A DNA stretch of 64,000 nucleotides from Bremerella volcania (GCF_007748115.1 NZ_CP036289.1:806001-870000), one strand, 5' to 3'; positions 30,166 to 41,406 are shown, counted from the first letter of the stretch. Numbers and translations are program-made. Notes: generated from the sequence alone by a model not told the origin.

Positions 30166-30179
30166 GGCATGACGCTTGC
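30166..30179 (+). promoter_or_regulatory. Sigma54 (-24/-12) promoter for the dabA operon
   Basis: GGCATGACGCTTGC matches the consensus GGCACG-N4-TTGC at every position but one, with correct GG-to-GC spacing. Transcription would begin near 30190 and read into the dab operon about 90 nt downstream. A sigma54 activator and its kinase are encoded next door. Confidence 0.72.
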
Positions 30180-30195
30180 ATAAAGGTACACCTAC

Positions 30196-30251
30196 CCCTG
30201 CAATGACTCCCTCCCCATTTGAGGCAGGGAACACCTATCTCCTGCCTTTTT
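30196..30251 (+). terminator. Leader terminator with competing stem (attenuator-like)
   Basis: AGGCAGG (30222-30228) and CCTGCCT (30241-30247) form a 7-bp stem with a 12-nt loop, directly followed by a T-run, which is a classical intrinsic terminator. It lies between the sigma54-type promoter and the dabA start. An upstream CCCTGC (30196-30201) is exactly complementary to GCAGGG (30224-30229) and would compete with the left arm, as an anti-terminator does. No minus-strand gene ends here, so the terminator appears to act on the dab leader. Confidence 0.6.
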
Positions 30252-30282
30252 GTCTGAACGTTAGCCCTGGGCCAATTTCGCT

Positions 30283-33200
30283 TTGGAATGTACCACTGAA
30301 TCTGCGGCCGAGTCGGTCGATGACCACTGCGGATCTGACGCGATCCGCAAATTGGTTGAGCACGCTGCACACTTGTTGCCGTCCCAGGGGCCGATCGAAG
30401 TCTTTGTCCATCACAATACGCTGCATGCGTTTGAGGACTTGCCCTTTCACGAGGCCGTGAAGACGGGCCTGGCACGATATGGCGCTCACCCCTACTTGCC
30501 GGAGCAAGAGTATCGGCAATTGTTTCAGGAAGGTCGCATCACGGATGAGGATCTCCAGGCAGTCTTACAAGAAGCCCTGGGGCCTCAGGGTCACAAGCAA
30601 ATCAATGGTCTGGGAACACGAGGGCAAATTCGTTTGGCGATGCTTCGTCAGCCGATCCACGTCGGGCCTGATGCGGAATTGAGGTGGATCGTGGCGGAAA
30701 CTGATGCCCTCGATCGATTTCGCCCGGAAGTTCCCAACGACCTTCGCGACCGGGTTGTCGCTGGTACGCGACAGTGGCTGCAACACGAGCAAGCGTCTCT
30801 GAGTCCAGCCCTGGCAGATCTTGCCGAACTTGTTTCCAAGTTCGGCAGTAACTATCCGGAATGGAAAAAGGCTTCCTGGGAAGCATTCTCCTTGCATCTG
30901 CTGTGGCGAATCTGTCGCAGCGGTATTCAATCCGTTCCGCACCAAGGCGCCCCCAGTCGTTATGTCCGTCCGCGCGACCTATTGCTGAACGCACTTGGCA
31001 TCGACGTCGATCGCGATGTGCATGATCTATTAATTCGCTTTTGTGCGGCTTATATCGATCAAGGCTATTCCGACTGGGAAATGCCTTGTCGCGACAAGGG
31101 CTTTTATGACGCTTTTCTTACGTTGTATTCGCAATCGAATTGGTGTTCGGATCGTCGGTTACGCGGGCTCTCAGGAGAGTTGTGGCGACTGCAAAGTTCC
31201 GGCCTCTCGCCAGAAGCATCGATCCAAGAATCACTGGCGGAATTAGGAATCGCCAACGACGATCGCGAAGAATTCGTAATCCAAACACTCCTAAGCCTGC
31301 GTGGTTGGGCAGGAATGGTTTGGCAACTCGAAACCGGTGCGGGTCCGGTTGTCCATTCGATTCCCAAAGGATCCTTGCTCGGGCTATTGGCTGTTCAACT
31401 TATTCTTGAGCGATTTGCGATCATCGATGTTGGTCGAGAAGCCACCGGGAAGCGTGGCAGTGCGTCGGATGTATTGCAATTTGCTCGGACGAAGTTGTCT
31501 GAACCGCGGCCATTGAGTGTGGAACGCCGCGCGTTTCTCTTGTTTCAAGTAGCCCAAACACTTGGTTGGCAGCCGCAGCAGTTACTGGCATTGTCTGAGA
31601 TTCAATGGCAAGAGTTGTATGACGAAGCCGATGGGTTCTCTGCCGTCGAAAGACGTCGAATCTACCATGAGGCATTCGAGCGAAAGTATCGACGCGAAGC
31701 GCTCGATGCTTTCGTGAACCACACCAATGTCCTTAACGCATCTATTGCGGAGCGAAAACCGCGCCGTCCGGAGTTTCAAGTCCTAACTTGCATCGACGAT
31801 CGAGAGGAGTCGTTCCGGCGGCACCTGGAAGAAGTGCATCCTGAGTGCGAAACTTTGGGAGCGGCGGGCTTTTTTGCGGTGGCTATCTATTATCGTGGAG
31901 CAGCAGATAGCTTTTACAAGCCGCTATGTCCCAACGTAATTACTCCAGAGCACTATGTTCAAGAGGACGTTGGTTACACGTTCGAAGGAATGCACCGCGA
32001 GCGGGCCGAGTTAAGAAGGCGACTTGGATTGGTGAGTCACGCCTTCCATACCCGCAGCCGAACGTTTCTGGGGGGAATCTTTACTGGCATCGTCGGATCA
32101 TTGGCCACCGTGCCGCTCGTGGCCAGTGTGTTGTTTCCCCATCTGACGGCTCGCATTCGCAAGCACTTAGGAACGTTCGTCCAGCCGCCACCGGTAACGA
32201 CACTTCAGTTGGAACGATATGAGGAAAATCCTGGTCCGGAGAATGGCCACATCGGATTCACCTGTGATGAAATGGCCAATGTCGTCGTGCGACTAATGCA
32301 GGACATTGGCGTAACGAGCCCAGAATCGTTTTCACGCCTGTTTGTCGTTTGCGGACATGGTTCTTCGAGTCTCAACAACCCCCACGAATCCGCGTATTGT
32401 TGCGGGGCGTGCGCGGGAAAACGAGGCGGCCCGAATGCCAGAGCATTTGCCAAAATGGCCAACGATTGGCGAGTACGTGCCAAAGTCCGGCAGGCAGGAA
32501 TATCGATTCCAGACGACACCGTATTCGTTGGTGCTTACCACAATACGTGTGATGACTCGGTCGTGTTTTTTGATCTCGACATGCTGCCGGCATCCCATCA
32601 TGCCGACTTCGAAACCGCTCGAGATGCCATCGAGGAGGCACGTCGGCGAAATGCCCATGAACGTTGCCGACGGTTTGTTTCCGTGCCTCTGTCCATTTCT
32701 CCCAATGAAGCCATTCGGCACGTTGAAGCTCGTGCTCAAGATATTTCACAGGCCCGGCCAGAATACAATCACGCCACCAACGCACTCTGCATTGTCGGAC
32801 GACGCGACTGGTCACGTGGATTATTTCTAGATCGCCGAGCATTTCTCACGTCTTATGATCCGGCCCAGGACAACGACGACCATTCCGTCCTCGCACGAAT
32901 TCTGGCAGCGGCGATTCCCGTTTGTGCCGGCATCAATCTGGAGTACTACTTTTCACGTGTGGATCATGTGGTTTACGGTTCTGGATCAAAACTGCCACAT
33001 AACATTGTTTCTCTGCTGGGGGTCATGGATGGGACGGCAAGTGATTTGAGGACCGGACTTTACCAGCAAATGGTAGAGATACATGAACCACTGAGGATGT
33101 TGTTTGTGATTGAATCAACCCCTGAGGCTATCCTTTCCATCATGCAAAGTAATCCAACCATCGGTCGACTTTGTCGCGGCGGTTGGATCCATTTGGCAGT

Positions 33201-33369
33201 CATCAATCCGAAAACATCGACGGTTCAAGTCTACAGGAATGGACAATTCGATCCGTATGAAGTCTCAGGAAGGTACCTGCCGGAGGCTTCCTGCTCGCTG
33301 GAATGTTATCGAGGATCCCGTGAGAACTTGCCGTTTTACTCGATTGCGGGAACGGTGAGGCAGCAATGA
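30283..33369 (+). CDS. dabA: DabA1: DUF2309 (UPF0753) inorganic-carbon transporter subunit
   Basis: A 1028-aa DUF2309 protein. DabA is a beta-carbonic-anhydrase-like, membrane-associated protein that with DabB takes up inorganic carbon by energy-coupled, one-way CO2 hydration. The putative zinc site is intact: C503 and D505 in CIDDREES, H692 in VCGHGSS and C707 in YCCGAC, with the same 15-residue His-to-Cys spacing seen in the second copy. An in-frame stop at 30262 limits the start; TTG at 30283 is the first candidate and lacks a strong ribosome site, so the exact start is uncertain. It is the first gene of a coupled operon and overlaps dabB by 4 bp. It is longer than DabA2 (829 aa). Confidence 0.94.
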   Translation: MECTTESAAESVDDHCGSDAIRKLVEHAAHLLPSQGPIEVFVHHNTLHAFEDLPFHEAVKTGLARYGAHPYLPEQEYRQLFQEGRITDEDLQAVLQEALGPQGHKQINGLGTRGQIRLAMLRQPIHVGPDAELRWIVAETDALDRFRPEVPNDLRDRVVAGTRQWLQHEQASLSPALADLAELVSKFGSNYPEWKKASWEAFSLHLLWRICRSGIQSVPHQGAPSRYVRPRDLLLNALGIDVDRDVHDLLIRFCAAYIDQGYSDWEMPCRDKGFYDAFLTLYSQSNWCSDRRLRGLSGELWRLQSSGLSPEASIQESLAELGIANDDREEFVIQTLLSLRGWAGMVWQLETGAGPVVHSIPKGSLLGLLAVQLILERFAIIDVGREATGKRGSASDVLQFARTKLSEPRPLSVERRAFLLFQVAQTLGWQPQQLLALSEIQWQELYDEADGFSAVERRRIYHEAFERKYRREALDAFVNHTNVLNASIAERKPRRPEFQVLTCIDDREESFRRHLEEVHPECETLGAAGFFAVAIYYRGAADSFYKPLCPNVITPEHYVQEDVGYTFEGMHRERAELRRRLGLVSHAFHTRSRTFLGGIFTGIVGSLATVPLVASVLFPHLTARIRKHLGTFVQPPPVTTLQLERYEENPGPENGHIGFTCDEMANVVVRLMQDIGVTSPESFSRLFVVCGHGSSSLNNPHESAYCCGACAGKRGGPNARAFAKMANDWRVRAKVRQAGISIPDDTVFVGAYHNTCDDSVVFFDLDMLPASHHADFETARDAIEEARRRNAHERCRRFVSVPLSISPNEAIRHVEARAQDISQARPEYNHATNALCIVGRRDWSRGLFLDRRAFLTSYDPAQDNDDHSVLARILAAAIPVCAGINLEYYFSRVDHVVYGSGSKLPHNIVSLLGVMDGTASDLRTGLYQQMVEIHEPLRMLFVIESTPEAILSIMQSNPTIGRLCRGGWIHLAVINPKTSTVQVYRNGQFDPYEVSGRYLPEASCSLECYRGSRENLPFYSIAGTVRQQ

Positions 33370-34754
33370 TCGTTGACTATGTCCTATATGTCCTGGGAGT
33401 TGCGGTCGTTGTCAGTCCAACGCTTTTGGTAATGGCCCTGGGACTGCCGCTGATGGCTGGGGTCCGACTGAGTGAAGTGGTTCAATCGAGACTGACAAAA
33501 CTCAGTGTCGTCACAGGGTTGATGGCCGCGATCGGCATTCTCGGAGTCATGCTTGCGTCGGGATCGCGTCATGTGCCAATCGAGTTTGGAAACTGGGTTT
33601 CCATCCCTCAGGAACACTTTCATTTTCATCTTAAGTTTGTTTTCGATAGGCTGTCTGTCCCGTTTGCGATTCTATCCTTCGTGCTGTGTGGGACTGTGGG
33701 AGCATTCGCTTCGGTTTATTTGCATCGTGATCGCGGCTATCGGCGTTTCTTCCTGCTCTATGCATTGTTCTTATTGGGAATGGTGGTTTCCTCGCTAGCT
33801 GGCACCATCGAGACGCTGTTCTTTGGTTGGGAACTGGTAGGTCTGTCGTCGGCGCTGCTTGTTGCTTATTTCCATGAGCGTACCGCTCCGGTTCGCAACG
33901 GACTTCGGGTCTGGGCCATCTATCGCATTGCGGATGCGGCATTCTTGATTGCCGCGTTAACGATGCACCATTTGACGGGAGCCGGGGATTTCGACGGACT
34001 GATGGGGTCAGGCCCTTGGCCCGACGGCGTCGCTGCAATCGATTCCACGTCGGCACTGATGGTTGGTCTTCTCCTGCTACTGGCTGCCGCAGGCAAGTCA
34101 GGGATGGTGCCGTTTTCCGGTTGGATTCCCCGTGCGATGGAGGGCCCTACGCCATCGAGTGCCGTGTTTTATGGAGCATTGTCGGTTCACCTCGGCGCGT
34201 TTCTGTTGCTGCGTGTGAGTCCATTATTGGATGTATCAGTTCCGCTGCGAATAGCGGTTATCGTGATGGGACTTGCCACGGCAATCTTTGGAGCCATCGC
34301 TTGCCGTGCCCAAAGCGATGTCAAGAACGCCTTGGCCTTTGCATCGTTGACTCAAGTTGGAATTATTACGGTCGAGATTGGGTTCGGCCTACAATACGTC
34401 GCTCTGGTCCATATGATTGGCCATGCCTGTTTGAGAACGTTGCAACTGCTACGAGCACCTTCCGTGCTGAAAGATTACAGGATGTTGGAAGATGCCGTGG
34501 GAAGCCCCTTGGGGGGCAATAAGTCCGTTGAGTCTCCCGCCATTTCTTCTCGTCAAATCTGGCTTTATCGATTTGCTCTCGAACGTGGCTATCTCGACGC
34601 ATTTCTCAATCGCTGGATTGTCGATCCGTTCGTGACCGCGTTTCGTAGCTTCGATGTCCTGGAGAGACGCTGGACCAGCTTCCTTTCTGGCGGCGAATCA
34701 CGCGAATCAGATCGTCTAACTCCGTACGGAGATTCGCTGGAGGACGTTGCATAA
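33366..34754 (+). CDS. dabB: DabB1a: NuoL-like membrane subunit of the Dab system
   Basis: A 462-aa polytopic membrane protein of the proton-conducting complex-I family (Proton_antipo_M). It keeps the two charged residues needed for proton movement in NuoL-type subunits: E156 in FFGWELVGL and K244 in [14 protein letters not shown], followed by GPTPSSA. DabB supplies the ion-coupled membrane half of the DabAB complex. Its ATG overlaps the dabA stop (ATGA) and its stop overlaps the next start (TAATG). The C-terminus is shorter than in NuoL, without the long lateral helix. The role is inferred from the family and the tight pairing with dabA. Confidence 0.92.
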   Translation: MIVDYVLYVLGVAVVVSPTLLVMALGLPLMAGVRLSEVVQSRLTKLSVVTGLMAAIGILGVMLASGSRHVPIEFGNWVSIPQEHFHFHLKFVFDRLSVPFAILSFVLCGTVGAFASVYLHRDRGYRRFFLLYALFLLGMVVSSLAGTIETLFFGWELVGLSSALLVAYFHERTAPVRNGLRVWAIYRIADAAFLIAALTMHHLTGAGDFDGLMGSGPWPDGVAAIDSTSALMVGLLLLLAAAGKSGMVPFSGWIPRAMEGPTPSSAVFYGALSVHLGAFLLLRVSPLLDVSVPLRIAVIVMGLATAIFGAIACRAQSDVKNALAFASLTQVGIITVEIGFGLQYVALVHMIGHACLRTLQLLRAPSVLKDYRMLEDAVGSPLGGNKSVESPAISSRQIWLYRFALERGYLDAFLNRWIVDPFVTAFRSFDVLERRWTSFLSGGESRESDRLTPYGDSLEDVA

Positions 34755-36238
34755 TGTCGGAATTGCACTTGCCCTGGCTGGGTTTGACCGTGCTGTTGCC
34801 GCTGGCGGGTGCGATCGTGGTGTCGTTGATGAAGGATCGTGATCACGCGCGGCAAGTCAGCGTCGCGATAGGTGTCATGACGCTCATTTGCGCCTGTGGG
34901 GAATGGATCGATTTTACGATGCTGCATTCCTTCGAAGCACACGATCACTGGGACATCTTTCAATTATTCTTTGCAAACGATGCGTTCGTGGTAGACGAAC
35001 TTAGCGCCCCCCTCATCCCACTAGGGGCTTTGCTCTATCTCACGACCATTTTGACGACACTTCGAACCAAGGTGAATCGCTTTTCATTCGGGTGGACGTT
35101 GTTTTCGGAATCGGTGCTTTTGGCAACGCTCGGTTGTCGGGATTCTTGGTTGATTATCTTGCTGCTGGCCGTCGGCGTCGTTCCCCCTTGGATCGAGTTG
35201 CGCAAGCGTCATCAATCAACGCAGGTGTACTCGCTGCACATGGGGTTGTTCGTGGGACTGTTGGTCTTGGGGCAGTGGTTGGTGGGGCCTGATGCATCGG
35301 CTGCCAATCCGCCTATCCTTGCCGGTTGCCTATTGACTGCGGGCGCGTTGGTTCGAAGTGGTGTTTGCCCGTTGCATTGTTGGATGACCGATCTATTTGA
35401 GAAAGCAACCTTCGGCACCGCTTTGCTATTTGTCACTCCGATGGCAGGCGCCTACGCTGTAATGCGGCTGGTATTTCCGATTGCCCCCGACTGGGCTCTG
35501 CAAAGCATCGCCATTTTGTCGATGATGACGGCCGTTTACGCTGCCGGTATGGCCTTGGTTCAGCATGAATCACGACGATTCTTTTGCTACCTTTTTTTGA
35601 GCCACTCATCGCTGGTTTTGGTCGGACTGGAAATGGCGACCCCCATCGGTTTAACCGGGGCGCTGTACGTCTGGCTTTCTGTGGGGATCTCGTTGTTGGG
35701 ATTTGGTTTGGCGCTGCGATCGGTCGAGGCGCGAACGGGACGCCTCTCACTCGATGGGTTTCACGGGCTGTATGAACACACTCCGTTCCTCGCGAACATG
35801 TTTCTATTGACCGGCCTGGCTTCGATTGGATTCCCAGGGACGATTGGCTTTATCGGCACGGAGTTGCTCGTAGAGGGAGTCGTTGATATCTATCCCATGA
35901 TGGGCTTTGCCGTCGTACTAGCCGCCGCACTCAATGGTATTGCTGTGGTTAAAGCTTACTTTCACGTCTTCACTGGTACGCGTCATCTGGCCACCGTGTC
36001 ACTCGTATGCCGACCGCCCGAACGTGTGACGATCTTACTCATGGTGGTATTGATCATCGGCGGTGGGGTGTTTCCCGAGCCAGGAGTTCGATCGCGGTAT
36101 CACGCTGCAACTGCATTGATCAAGATGCGGGGAGTCGATGAAGCAATAGAGCATTCTGCTACTTCCCGCGCCAATGCACGCGGAATTAATCAGGGTCATT
36201 CCACCGGTGGTTTCTTATTTCCTCAATCGAATCGTTGA
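34754..36238 (+). CDS. DabB1b: second, divergent NuoL/NuoM-like membrane subunit
   Basis: A 494-aa polytopic membrane protein related to antiporter-like complex-I subunits but more divergent than its neighbour. The family core is visible ([49 protein letters not shown]-like segment at ~345-362). The lysine of the proton channel is Arg (R201), and the usual Trp-Glu site on the earlier helix reads A-V-G (about 139-141), with a Glu only at 148, so the register there is uncertain. A dab operon normally has one such subunit; here two are encoded head to tail with overlapping codons. It may extend the membrane arm or be a structural partner. The end overlaps the region preceding the SulP gene. Confidence 0.88.
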   Translation: MSELHLPWLGLTVLLPLAGAIVVSLMKDRDHARQVSVAIGVMTLICACGEWIDFTMLHSFEAHDHWDIFQLFFANDAFVVDELSAPLIPLGALLYLTTILTTLRTKVNRFSFGWTLFSESVLLATLGCRDSWLIILLLAVGVVPPWIELRKRHQSTQVYSLHMGLFVGLLVLGQWLVGPDASAANPPILAGCLLTAGALVRSGVCPLHCWMTDLFEKATFGTALLFVTPMAGAYAVMRLVFPIAPDWALQSIAILSMMTAVYAAGMALVQHESRRFFCYLFLSHSSLVLVGLEMATPIGLTGALYVWLSVGISLLGFGLALRSVEARTGRLSLDGFHGLYEHTPFLANMFLLTGLASIGFPGTIGFIGTELLVEGVVDIYPMMGFAVVLAAALNGIAVVKAYFHVFTGTRHLATVSLVCRPPERVTILLMVVLIIGGGVFPEPGVRSRYHAATALIKMRGVDEAIEHSATSRANARGINQGHSTGGFLFPQSNR

Positions 36239-36243
36239 GTCTA

Positions 36244-38166
36244 ATGATGCCTAGCGACAAACTTGCCAGTGATATCCCACACGGAAACTCCGCTGGATTC
36301 CTTAAGTACTTTCAGTACGACTTTAACTCCGGCTTCTTGGTTTTTCTGATAGCGCTTCCGCTTTGTTTAGGCATCTCGCTTGCTTGCGGCTTTCCACCCA
36401 TCGCAGGCATCTTTACTGCGATCATCGGGGCGGTTGTAACGCCTTTGATCAGCAACAGTGAGTTGACCATCAAAGGGCCAGCGGCCGGGCTGATTGTGAT
36501 CGCCATCGGCTGTGTCCAGGACTTCGGTGGCGATGGCATGACAGGCGGTTGGACGGAGTCGGACATTGCTGCCTACCGGGCTGCTATCGCCGTAGGGGTC
36601 GTTGCAGGTGCTATTCAAATTGTGTTTGGGCTTTTTCGCGGCGGAATCCTGGGCGAGTTTTTCCCTGTATCCGTGGTTCACGGCATGCTGGCAGCAATCG
36701 GCGTCATCATCATCGTTAAGCAGATCCCGTTCGCGCTAGGGGTGTCGGCTGGAGGTGAACCGATGGAAATGCTTCGCGAGATCCCGCATTACCTGATGGA
36801 GGCGAATCCTGCCATCGCGGCAATTGGTGTCGTCAGTCTGCTAATAATGTTTCTGTGGCCTCTGATGGCCGCACGCCTGGGAGTTCTAAAAAAGATTCCT
36901 GCACCCGTCGTCGTGCTTTTATTTGCAGTTCCCATGGCCATGGCATTCGATCTGCTGCACGAACACTCCTACACGCTGCAAGGACATAAATATCAACTTA
37001 GTGAACAGTATCTCGTGAAGATGCCAGACAAGGTGTTCGGGATGTTCAATGACATTACGTTTCCGGAATTTGCAGTCTTGGTGCAACCCAAGGCTTGGAA
37101 ATGGATTCTGATGTTCTTCATCATCGGCAGCCTGGAGTCGGTGTTGAGTGCCAAAGCGATCGATCTACTCGATCCATGGAAACGTAAGACCAAGATGAAT
37201 CGCGACCTGATTGCGATTGGCGTTGGGAATCTTTGTGCATCCATGGTGGGCGGCTTGCCCATGATATCCGAAATCGTTCGCTCGAAGGCCAACATCGACA
37301 ATGGTGCAAGAACGCGATTTGCCAATTTCTGGCATGGTGTATTTTTGCTGGCGTGTGTTGCCTTGATTCCATTTTATCTGCATAGGATTCCACTGGCGGC
37401 CTTGGCTGCGATGCTTATCTATACTGGATATCGCCTCGCCCACCCGAACGAGTTCATTCACGTTTATCGAATCGGCAAAGAGCAGCTTGCCATCTTTGTC
37501 ACCACTTTGGTGGTCGTTCTGGCAACGGACTTGTTGGTTGGAGTTGCCGTTGGGATCTTGCTCAAGATGGTGATTCATCTCGCCAACGGCGTCTCGTTGC
37601 GATCGTTGTTCAAACCCTATATCGAAGTCCAGGAAATCAATGACGACACGAGTGTGATCCTGGCCCGAGAGTCGGCCGTTTTCAGTAACTGGCTCCCTTT
37701 TCGACGCCAGATTGAACAGATTGGTCTAGTTCAGAAGCGAAATCTGGTGATCGATGTATCGGGTACGAAGTTGATTGACCATAGTGTGATGGAGAAACTG
37801 GAAGAAGTTCAACGAGATTTTGAACAAGAAGGGCTGACATTTGAGGTTCGAGGATTGAACCAGCTAGAGTCATTCTCCGACAACGTTCATGCGACTCGAA
37901 AACGACGTCCGAAAATAATGCGACGCGTTGCTTTTACGATGGAGTCCGAGCACTTCCCGCGAATCGAAGAACGACTTCCTGAATTTGGGGCAAGCACCTT
38001 TTCAGTCGTCCCATCCAAGTCGCTAATTCGTATCGAACTCATTGTATCGCCACAGACGTGCGAAAACTTTCTCGATTTTATCCGGCGAGATGTCCTCACA
38101 GAGCAAAACGGACATGCTTGCGTGGATTCAATCGAAATCGTTCAACACGAATCGAGAGACGCATAA
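36244..38166 (+). CDS. SulP-family anion (probably bicarbonate) transporter
   Basis: A SulP/SLC26 transporter of 640 aa from the ATG at 36244; a TTG at 36235 and ATG at 36247 are alternatives. The membrane domain starts at [20 protein letters not shown] and includes the SulP signatures [14 protein letters not shown] and [19 protein letters not shown] (each read in place). After ~10-14 membrane spans comes a STAS-like domain ([18 protein letters not shown]) and a further C-terminal domain. SulP proteins carry sulfate, bicarbonate or other anions. Flanking DabAB and carbonic anhydrase genes favour bicarbonate, probably with Na+, but sulfate cannot be excluded. The gene follows dabB1b with almost no gap. 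Confidence 0.92.
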   Translation: MMPSDKLASDIPHGNSAGFLKYFQYDFNSGFLVFLIALPLCLGISLACGFPPIAGIFTAIIGAVVTPLISNSELTIKGPAAGLIVIAIGCVQDFGGDGMTGGWTESDIAAYRAAIAVGVVAGAIQIVFGLFRGGILGEFFPVSVVHGMLAAIGVIIIVKQIPFALGVSAGGEPMEMLREIPHYLMEANPAIAAIGVVSLLIMFLWPLMAARLGVLKKIPAPVVVLLFAVPMAMAFDLLHEHSYTLQGHKYQLSEQYLVKMPDKVFGMFNDITFPEFAVLVQPKAWKWILMFFIIGSLESVLSAKAIDLLDPWKRKTKMNRDLIAIGVGNLCASMVGGLPMISEIVRSKANIDNGARTRFANFWHGVFLLACVALIPFYLHRIPLAALAAMLIYTGYRLAHPNEFIHVYRIGKEQLAIFVTTLVVVLATDLLVGVAVGILLKMVIHLANGVSLRSLFKPYIEVQEINDDTSVILARESAVFSNWLPFRRQIEQIGLVQKRNLVIDVSGTKLIDHSVMEKLEEVQRDFEQEGLTFEVRGLNQLESFSDNVHATRKRRPKIMRRVAFTMESEHFPRIEERLPEFGASTFSVVPSKSLIRIELIVSPQTCENFLDFIRRDVLTEQNGHACVDSIEIVQHESRDA

Positions 38167-38198
38167 CCCTTCTTCAGCGGATCCGATAGGATGCGACT

Positions 38199-38804
38199 AT
38201 GAATAAGCTTGATTCCTCTCTGCACCGTTTTCCGGTCAAGCATTTTGGCACGGCAAGTGACTTTCTGTTGTCAGCAGAAAGCGAGGAGAGGGATACATTG
38301 ATGATTGCCTGTGCAGATCAGGGAGGCGCGCCTGATAGAGTTTCATTTGCGAAATCAGGTCGTTTTTTTGTGGTTCAGCACTTGGCATCGTCGATTCGTC
38401 CAGCAGGCGATCGTGACGAGAATTCAGAAATTTCGGACATCGAATTTGCATTTTCGAAATACAAAATCAAACACGTGATTATTTGTGGGCATACTGGATG
38501 CGGCGTAATCCGAAATTGGCTGCTTTATCCTGACGCTCCTGACGTAAGTGGAATCCGAGCTCGTTTTGAGCAGACCACTTTGGAGGCGGTGAATCAAGCA
38601 TATCCCGAATATTCTGCCGAGGATCGAATTGAGGCCCTGATTTGTGAACACACTCTGTTTCAGTTGGAGCATCTTTGTTCTCATGCGTTTATCCGCAACA
38701 AGCTTGAAGCCGGGACGTTGCAGCTGCACGCTTGGGTCGTCAATGACAACACCGCCCGTGTTCGTTCATACGATCCTGCCCGTGGTTGTTTTGCTATCAT
38801 TTAA
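38199..38804 (+). CDS. Beta-carbonic anhydrase homologue with altered catalytic dyad
   Basis: A 201-aa beta-carbonic anhydrase. The zinc ligands C38, H98 and C101 (ICGHTGCG) and D40 are present, but the motif CxDxR reads CADQG: the Arg that normally pairs with the Asp is Gly42. The Asp-Arg dyad keeps the Asp off the zinc, so the enzyme may be less active or gated differently. It is encoded 32 bp after the SulP gene with AGGATG upstream of the ATG, so it probably feeds or drains the bicarbonate pool of that transporter. A linked SulP and carbonic anhydrase pair is a common arrangement. Confidence 0.92.
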   Translation: MNKLDSSLHRFPVKHFGTASDFLLSAESEERDTLMIACADQGGAPDRVSFAKSGRFFVVQHLASSIRPAGDRDENSEISDIEFAFSKYKIKHVIICGHTGCGVIRNWLLYPDAPDVSGIRARFEQTTLEAVNQAYPEYSAEDRIEALICEHTLFQLEHLCSHAFIRNKLEAGTLQLHAWVVNDNTARVRSYDPARGCFAII

Positions 38805-38869
38805 GCGATCTATATCACCGTTGCCTCGCAAATCCAGAAGCCATTCTTAGATCAATAGGTAATCAGTCC

Positions 38870-39202
38870 ATGAGCGAACTCCCCAACTGCCCCCAGTGCG
38901 ATAGCGAATTCACGTACGAGGACGGACCATTACTTGTGTGTCCGAACTGTGGCCACGAGTGGTCACAGGCCGACGAAGCGGCTGCCGCTGACAACGATGC
39001 GACGCGTGATGCAAACGGTAACTTGCTTCAGACCGGCGACACCGTCGTTGTTATAAAAGATCTAAAGTTCAAGGGAGGTGTCGTAAAAGGAGGTACGAAG
39101 GTGAAGAACATCCGCATCGTCGAAGGTGACCATGACATTGACTGTAAGATCGACGGTATTGGAGCAATGGCCTTGAAGTCTGAGTTTGTCAAGAAAGCGT
39201 GA
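38870..39202 (+). CDS. PhnA/YjdM-family zinc-ribbon protein
   Basis: A 110-aa PhnA (YjdM) homologue. Residues 1-30 are a zinc ribbon with C7, C10, C24 and C27. The rest is the PhnA domain ([40 protein letters not shown]). I use the ATG at 38870, which gives the normal family N-terminus. Despite the historical name it is not shown to act in phosphonate use, and its role is unknown. It is the last gene on this strand after the carbonic anhydrase, so it may be an operon passenger. Confidence 0.93.
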   Translation: MSELPNCPQCDSEFTYEDGPLLVCPNCGHEWSQADEAAAADNDATRDANGNLLQTGDTVVVIKDLKFKGGVVKGGTKVKNIRIVEGDHDIDCKIDGIGAMALKSEFVKKA

Positions 39203-39517
39203 TCTACCCCCTTCAATCGCCTCCAGTCGGTAAACCAGTTTCTGCCCAATTTGACCTGCACATCAGGATGAACCGTCGTGAGGTTCTTAAAACCTGGGCC
39301 GGAAGTTGGGATATCTTGTCATTCGCGGCCGGGAAGCGAAGATGTGTTGCACATGTTAATAGAGTTCTGACCACCGCGTTCCCAACAAATTTGTGGATGT
39401 CGCAGAGGATAGACCGGGGCTCTGTAAGTGCTTTCGTCTAGAAGGCTTGGGTGGCGAAAAACGTGACGCGTTTTCGTCGAGTTCTGGTGGTTTGGTTTGA
39501 GATACCTTCGGCGTTTC
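39203..39517. other. Convergent intergenic region with a small inverted repeat
   Basis: 315 bp between convergent genes with no gene. An inverted repeat near 39455-39477 (CGAAAAACG and CGTTTTCG) could end transcripts from either side; the evidence is weak. Confidence 0.4.
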
Positions 39518-40762
39518 CTATTGGCCAAGATCCTCAATCACGGCCGCGGCAGCACGTCTCCCTGCGGCCATGGCTCCATTGATCGAAGCAGTATCGCAGT
39601 AGTCACCACAGCAGTAGATGCCGGTAGTGAGACGCGGACTTTTCTCTACCGGTTCGAGTGCTGGGGAAAACTGACGGGGCAGGGCATAGCGAATGGAATA
39701 GGTCTTCAAATGTCGCCAACTGTTGACCGGCGAGCCAAACCACTCGCGAAGTTGACTCAAAACGACATCTACGCGGGGTTCTTGCTCGGACTCAGGCAGA
39801 ACTGTGACAGAGATTAACGATTGCCCCGCCGGAGCATAGTTGCTTGCGACTTGGCTCGGCACACAAACGTTATTCACTACGCCCTGGCCTTCACCGTTGA
39901 GCATAAGAATCGGCTCCTCAATTGGAGGTTTGTCAGCAGCAAAGTACATGCAAACGACGCGATTTGCCTCGCTGTTAGAAGAGGTTCCGGTGAGTCTTTC
40001 CGCTGTCGGCTTGTCCGTCGCTACCACAATTTGCTTGGCGGTTAACTGCTGGCCAGATGAGAGTTGCACGACCCCCTCACGCACCTCGTTTACCGGCGAG
40101 TTTAGTCTTAGAACTCCTGCCGGTTGTCGACTGGCCAACTGCATGGGTATCGCTTGCATTCCATCAGCGGGCAATGCGGCATCACCGGTTGAGAACATCC
40201 GAAAAACGAATTCACAAAGTCGGCGTGACGTATTCAACTCTTGTTCCAGGAAAATGCCGCCCAGAAATGGGCGAAAGAATCTTTCGATAACAACCGGAGA
40301 AAAACCTCGTTGCTGGAGCATCTCAATGGTTGTCATCTCAGGACGCTCGTAGAGCCGGGCTACGTCGCCGGTTGTCGTATCACGACGAAACCTGGCAATA
40401 CGTACCTTGTCTAAGGTAGAGGCAACTGGTGAGAGAGCTGTCGCAAGTAAGTCGCCAGGTTTTCGCCATGGATCGGAAAAACGGTGAAACTTGCGATCGT
40501 GCCAGATTAGGGCCCCCGGCGCAAAGCGTTTTAGCTTGAGCTCGGCGTAGTTGAGTAACCTTTTGGCCTCTGGGTAGGCAGTCAAAAAAACTTGAAAACC
40601 TCGATCGAGAAGAAAGCCTTCGTATTCATCAGTTGCGATCCGTCCTCCTGGGGAATTGCTCGATTCCAGGACTAGTAATTCGAGACCCTGCGATCGGAGT
40701 TCTTCCGCACAGCTCAATCCAGCGATGCCAGCTCCGACGATGATCACGTCCCATTCCGCCAT
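39518..40762 (-). CDS. NAD(P)/FAD-dependent oxidoreductase (amine-oxidase/phytoene-desaturase-like)
   Basis: A 414-aa flavoprotein. The N-terminal Rossmann motif is clear (DVIIVGAGIAGLSCAEEL, then LVLESSNSPGGR, the second GGR motif of this superfamily). The C-terminus has the expected FAD-binding strand (GIYCCGDYCDTASINGAMAAGR). No signal peptide or membrane anchor is obvious. I start at the ATG at 40762, which has GGTGAG upstream, rather than the ATG at 40777 that overlaps the previous gene. It is probably co-transcribed with the DUF427 gene, 8 bp upstream. The substrate is unknown. Confidence 0.9.
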   Translation of the reverse strand: MAEWDVIIVGAGIAGLSCAEELRSQGLELLVLESSNSPGGRIATDEYEGFLLDRGFQVFLTAYPEAKRLLNYAELKLKRFAPGALIWHDRKFHRFSDPWRKPGDLLATALSPVASTLDKVRIARFRRDTTTGDVARLYERPEMTTIEMLQQRGFSPVVIERFFRPFLGGIFLEQELNTSRRLCEFVFRMFSTGDAALPADGMQAIPMQLASRQPAGVLRLNSPVNEVREGVVQLSSGQQLTAKQIVVATDKPTAERLTGTSSNSEANRVVCMYFAADKPPIEEPILMLNGEGQGVVNNVCVPSQVASNYAPAGQSLISVTVLPESEQEPRVDVVLSQLREWFGSPVNSWRHLKTYSIRYALPRQFSPALEPVEKSPRLTTGIYCCGDYCDTASINGAMAAGRRAAAAVIEDLGQ

Positions 40763-40770
40763 GACAATTC

Positions 40771-41325
40771 TCACCAACCAAAAGTACCTGGCTCGCCCTT
40801 AAAGGGACCGACAATTTCCGGAGTGATCCACCCGCCATAGAAATTACCGGCTTGGGGTAAGACCGCGTGGCCATCGACAAAGCAATCAATCCGACCAGGG
40901 TAAAATGAGAAGAATCCCTGAATCGGTTCAAATTCGACACTTGGCCGCTCATAAGACCAGCCAATATTTGCTTTTTCTAACTGTTCAGGTATCGCCAACG
41001 ACCAGTAAGTAGCTTGCCCCTTCCATTCACAAAAAGTTCGGCTTGCTGTTCGACTGAGATACTTTTGATCTACGTCCGAAGGTGGCAGATAGAACGTCGG
41101 AGGACTCGCGGTTTCACAGATTCGCAAGCTCCTTGTCGTGTGAGCAATAATGACCTGACCAGAGCGGACAATCACCTCGCGGTTGTCCTCTACAATCACC
41201 GGAGGTCTCGGGTAATCCCAAACCGATTCTTCACCTTCTTTCGGTTCTATCGCGAACGCCGGACGATTTTGTCCAGTGTTCTTCCAGCAACTCCTGGCAA
41301 GTTTGACCCTCTCTGAGTGATCCAT
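40771..41325 (-). CDS. DUF427 domain protein
   Basis: A 184-aa protein starting at MDHSERVKLARSCW (ATG at 41325); an upstream ATG at 41391 adds 22 residues with no family match. It contains the DUF427 beta-barrel-like domain (RPPVIVEDNREVIVRSGQVI, FYLPPSDVDQKYL, TFCEWKGQATYWS, and near the end NFYGGWITPEIVGPFKG). The family is widespread and of unknown biochemical function. The gene sits between the beta-propeller pseudogene and the FAD oxidoreductase on the same strand with short gaps, so the three are probably one operon. Confidence 0.9.
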   Translation of the reverse strand: MDHSERVKLARSCWKNTGQNRPAFAIEPKEGEESVWDYPRPPVIVEDNREVIVRSGQVIIAHTTRSLRICETASPPTFYLPPSDVDQKYLSRTASRTFCEWKGQATYWSLAIPEQLEKANIGWSYERPSVEFEPIQGFFSFYPGRIDCFVDGHAVLPQAGNFYGGWITPEIVGPFKGEPGTFGW

Positions 41326-41406
41326 GATTCTTATTTGCCTCGCATGTGTCTGCGGTTCACGTACTTCGCCCGATGAACGTGGCCGGCGCACTCATGGGGC
41401 GGACCG

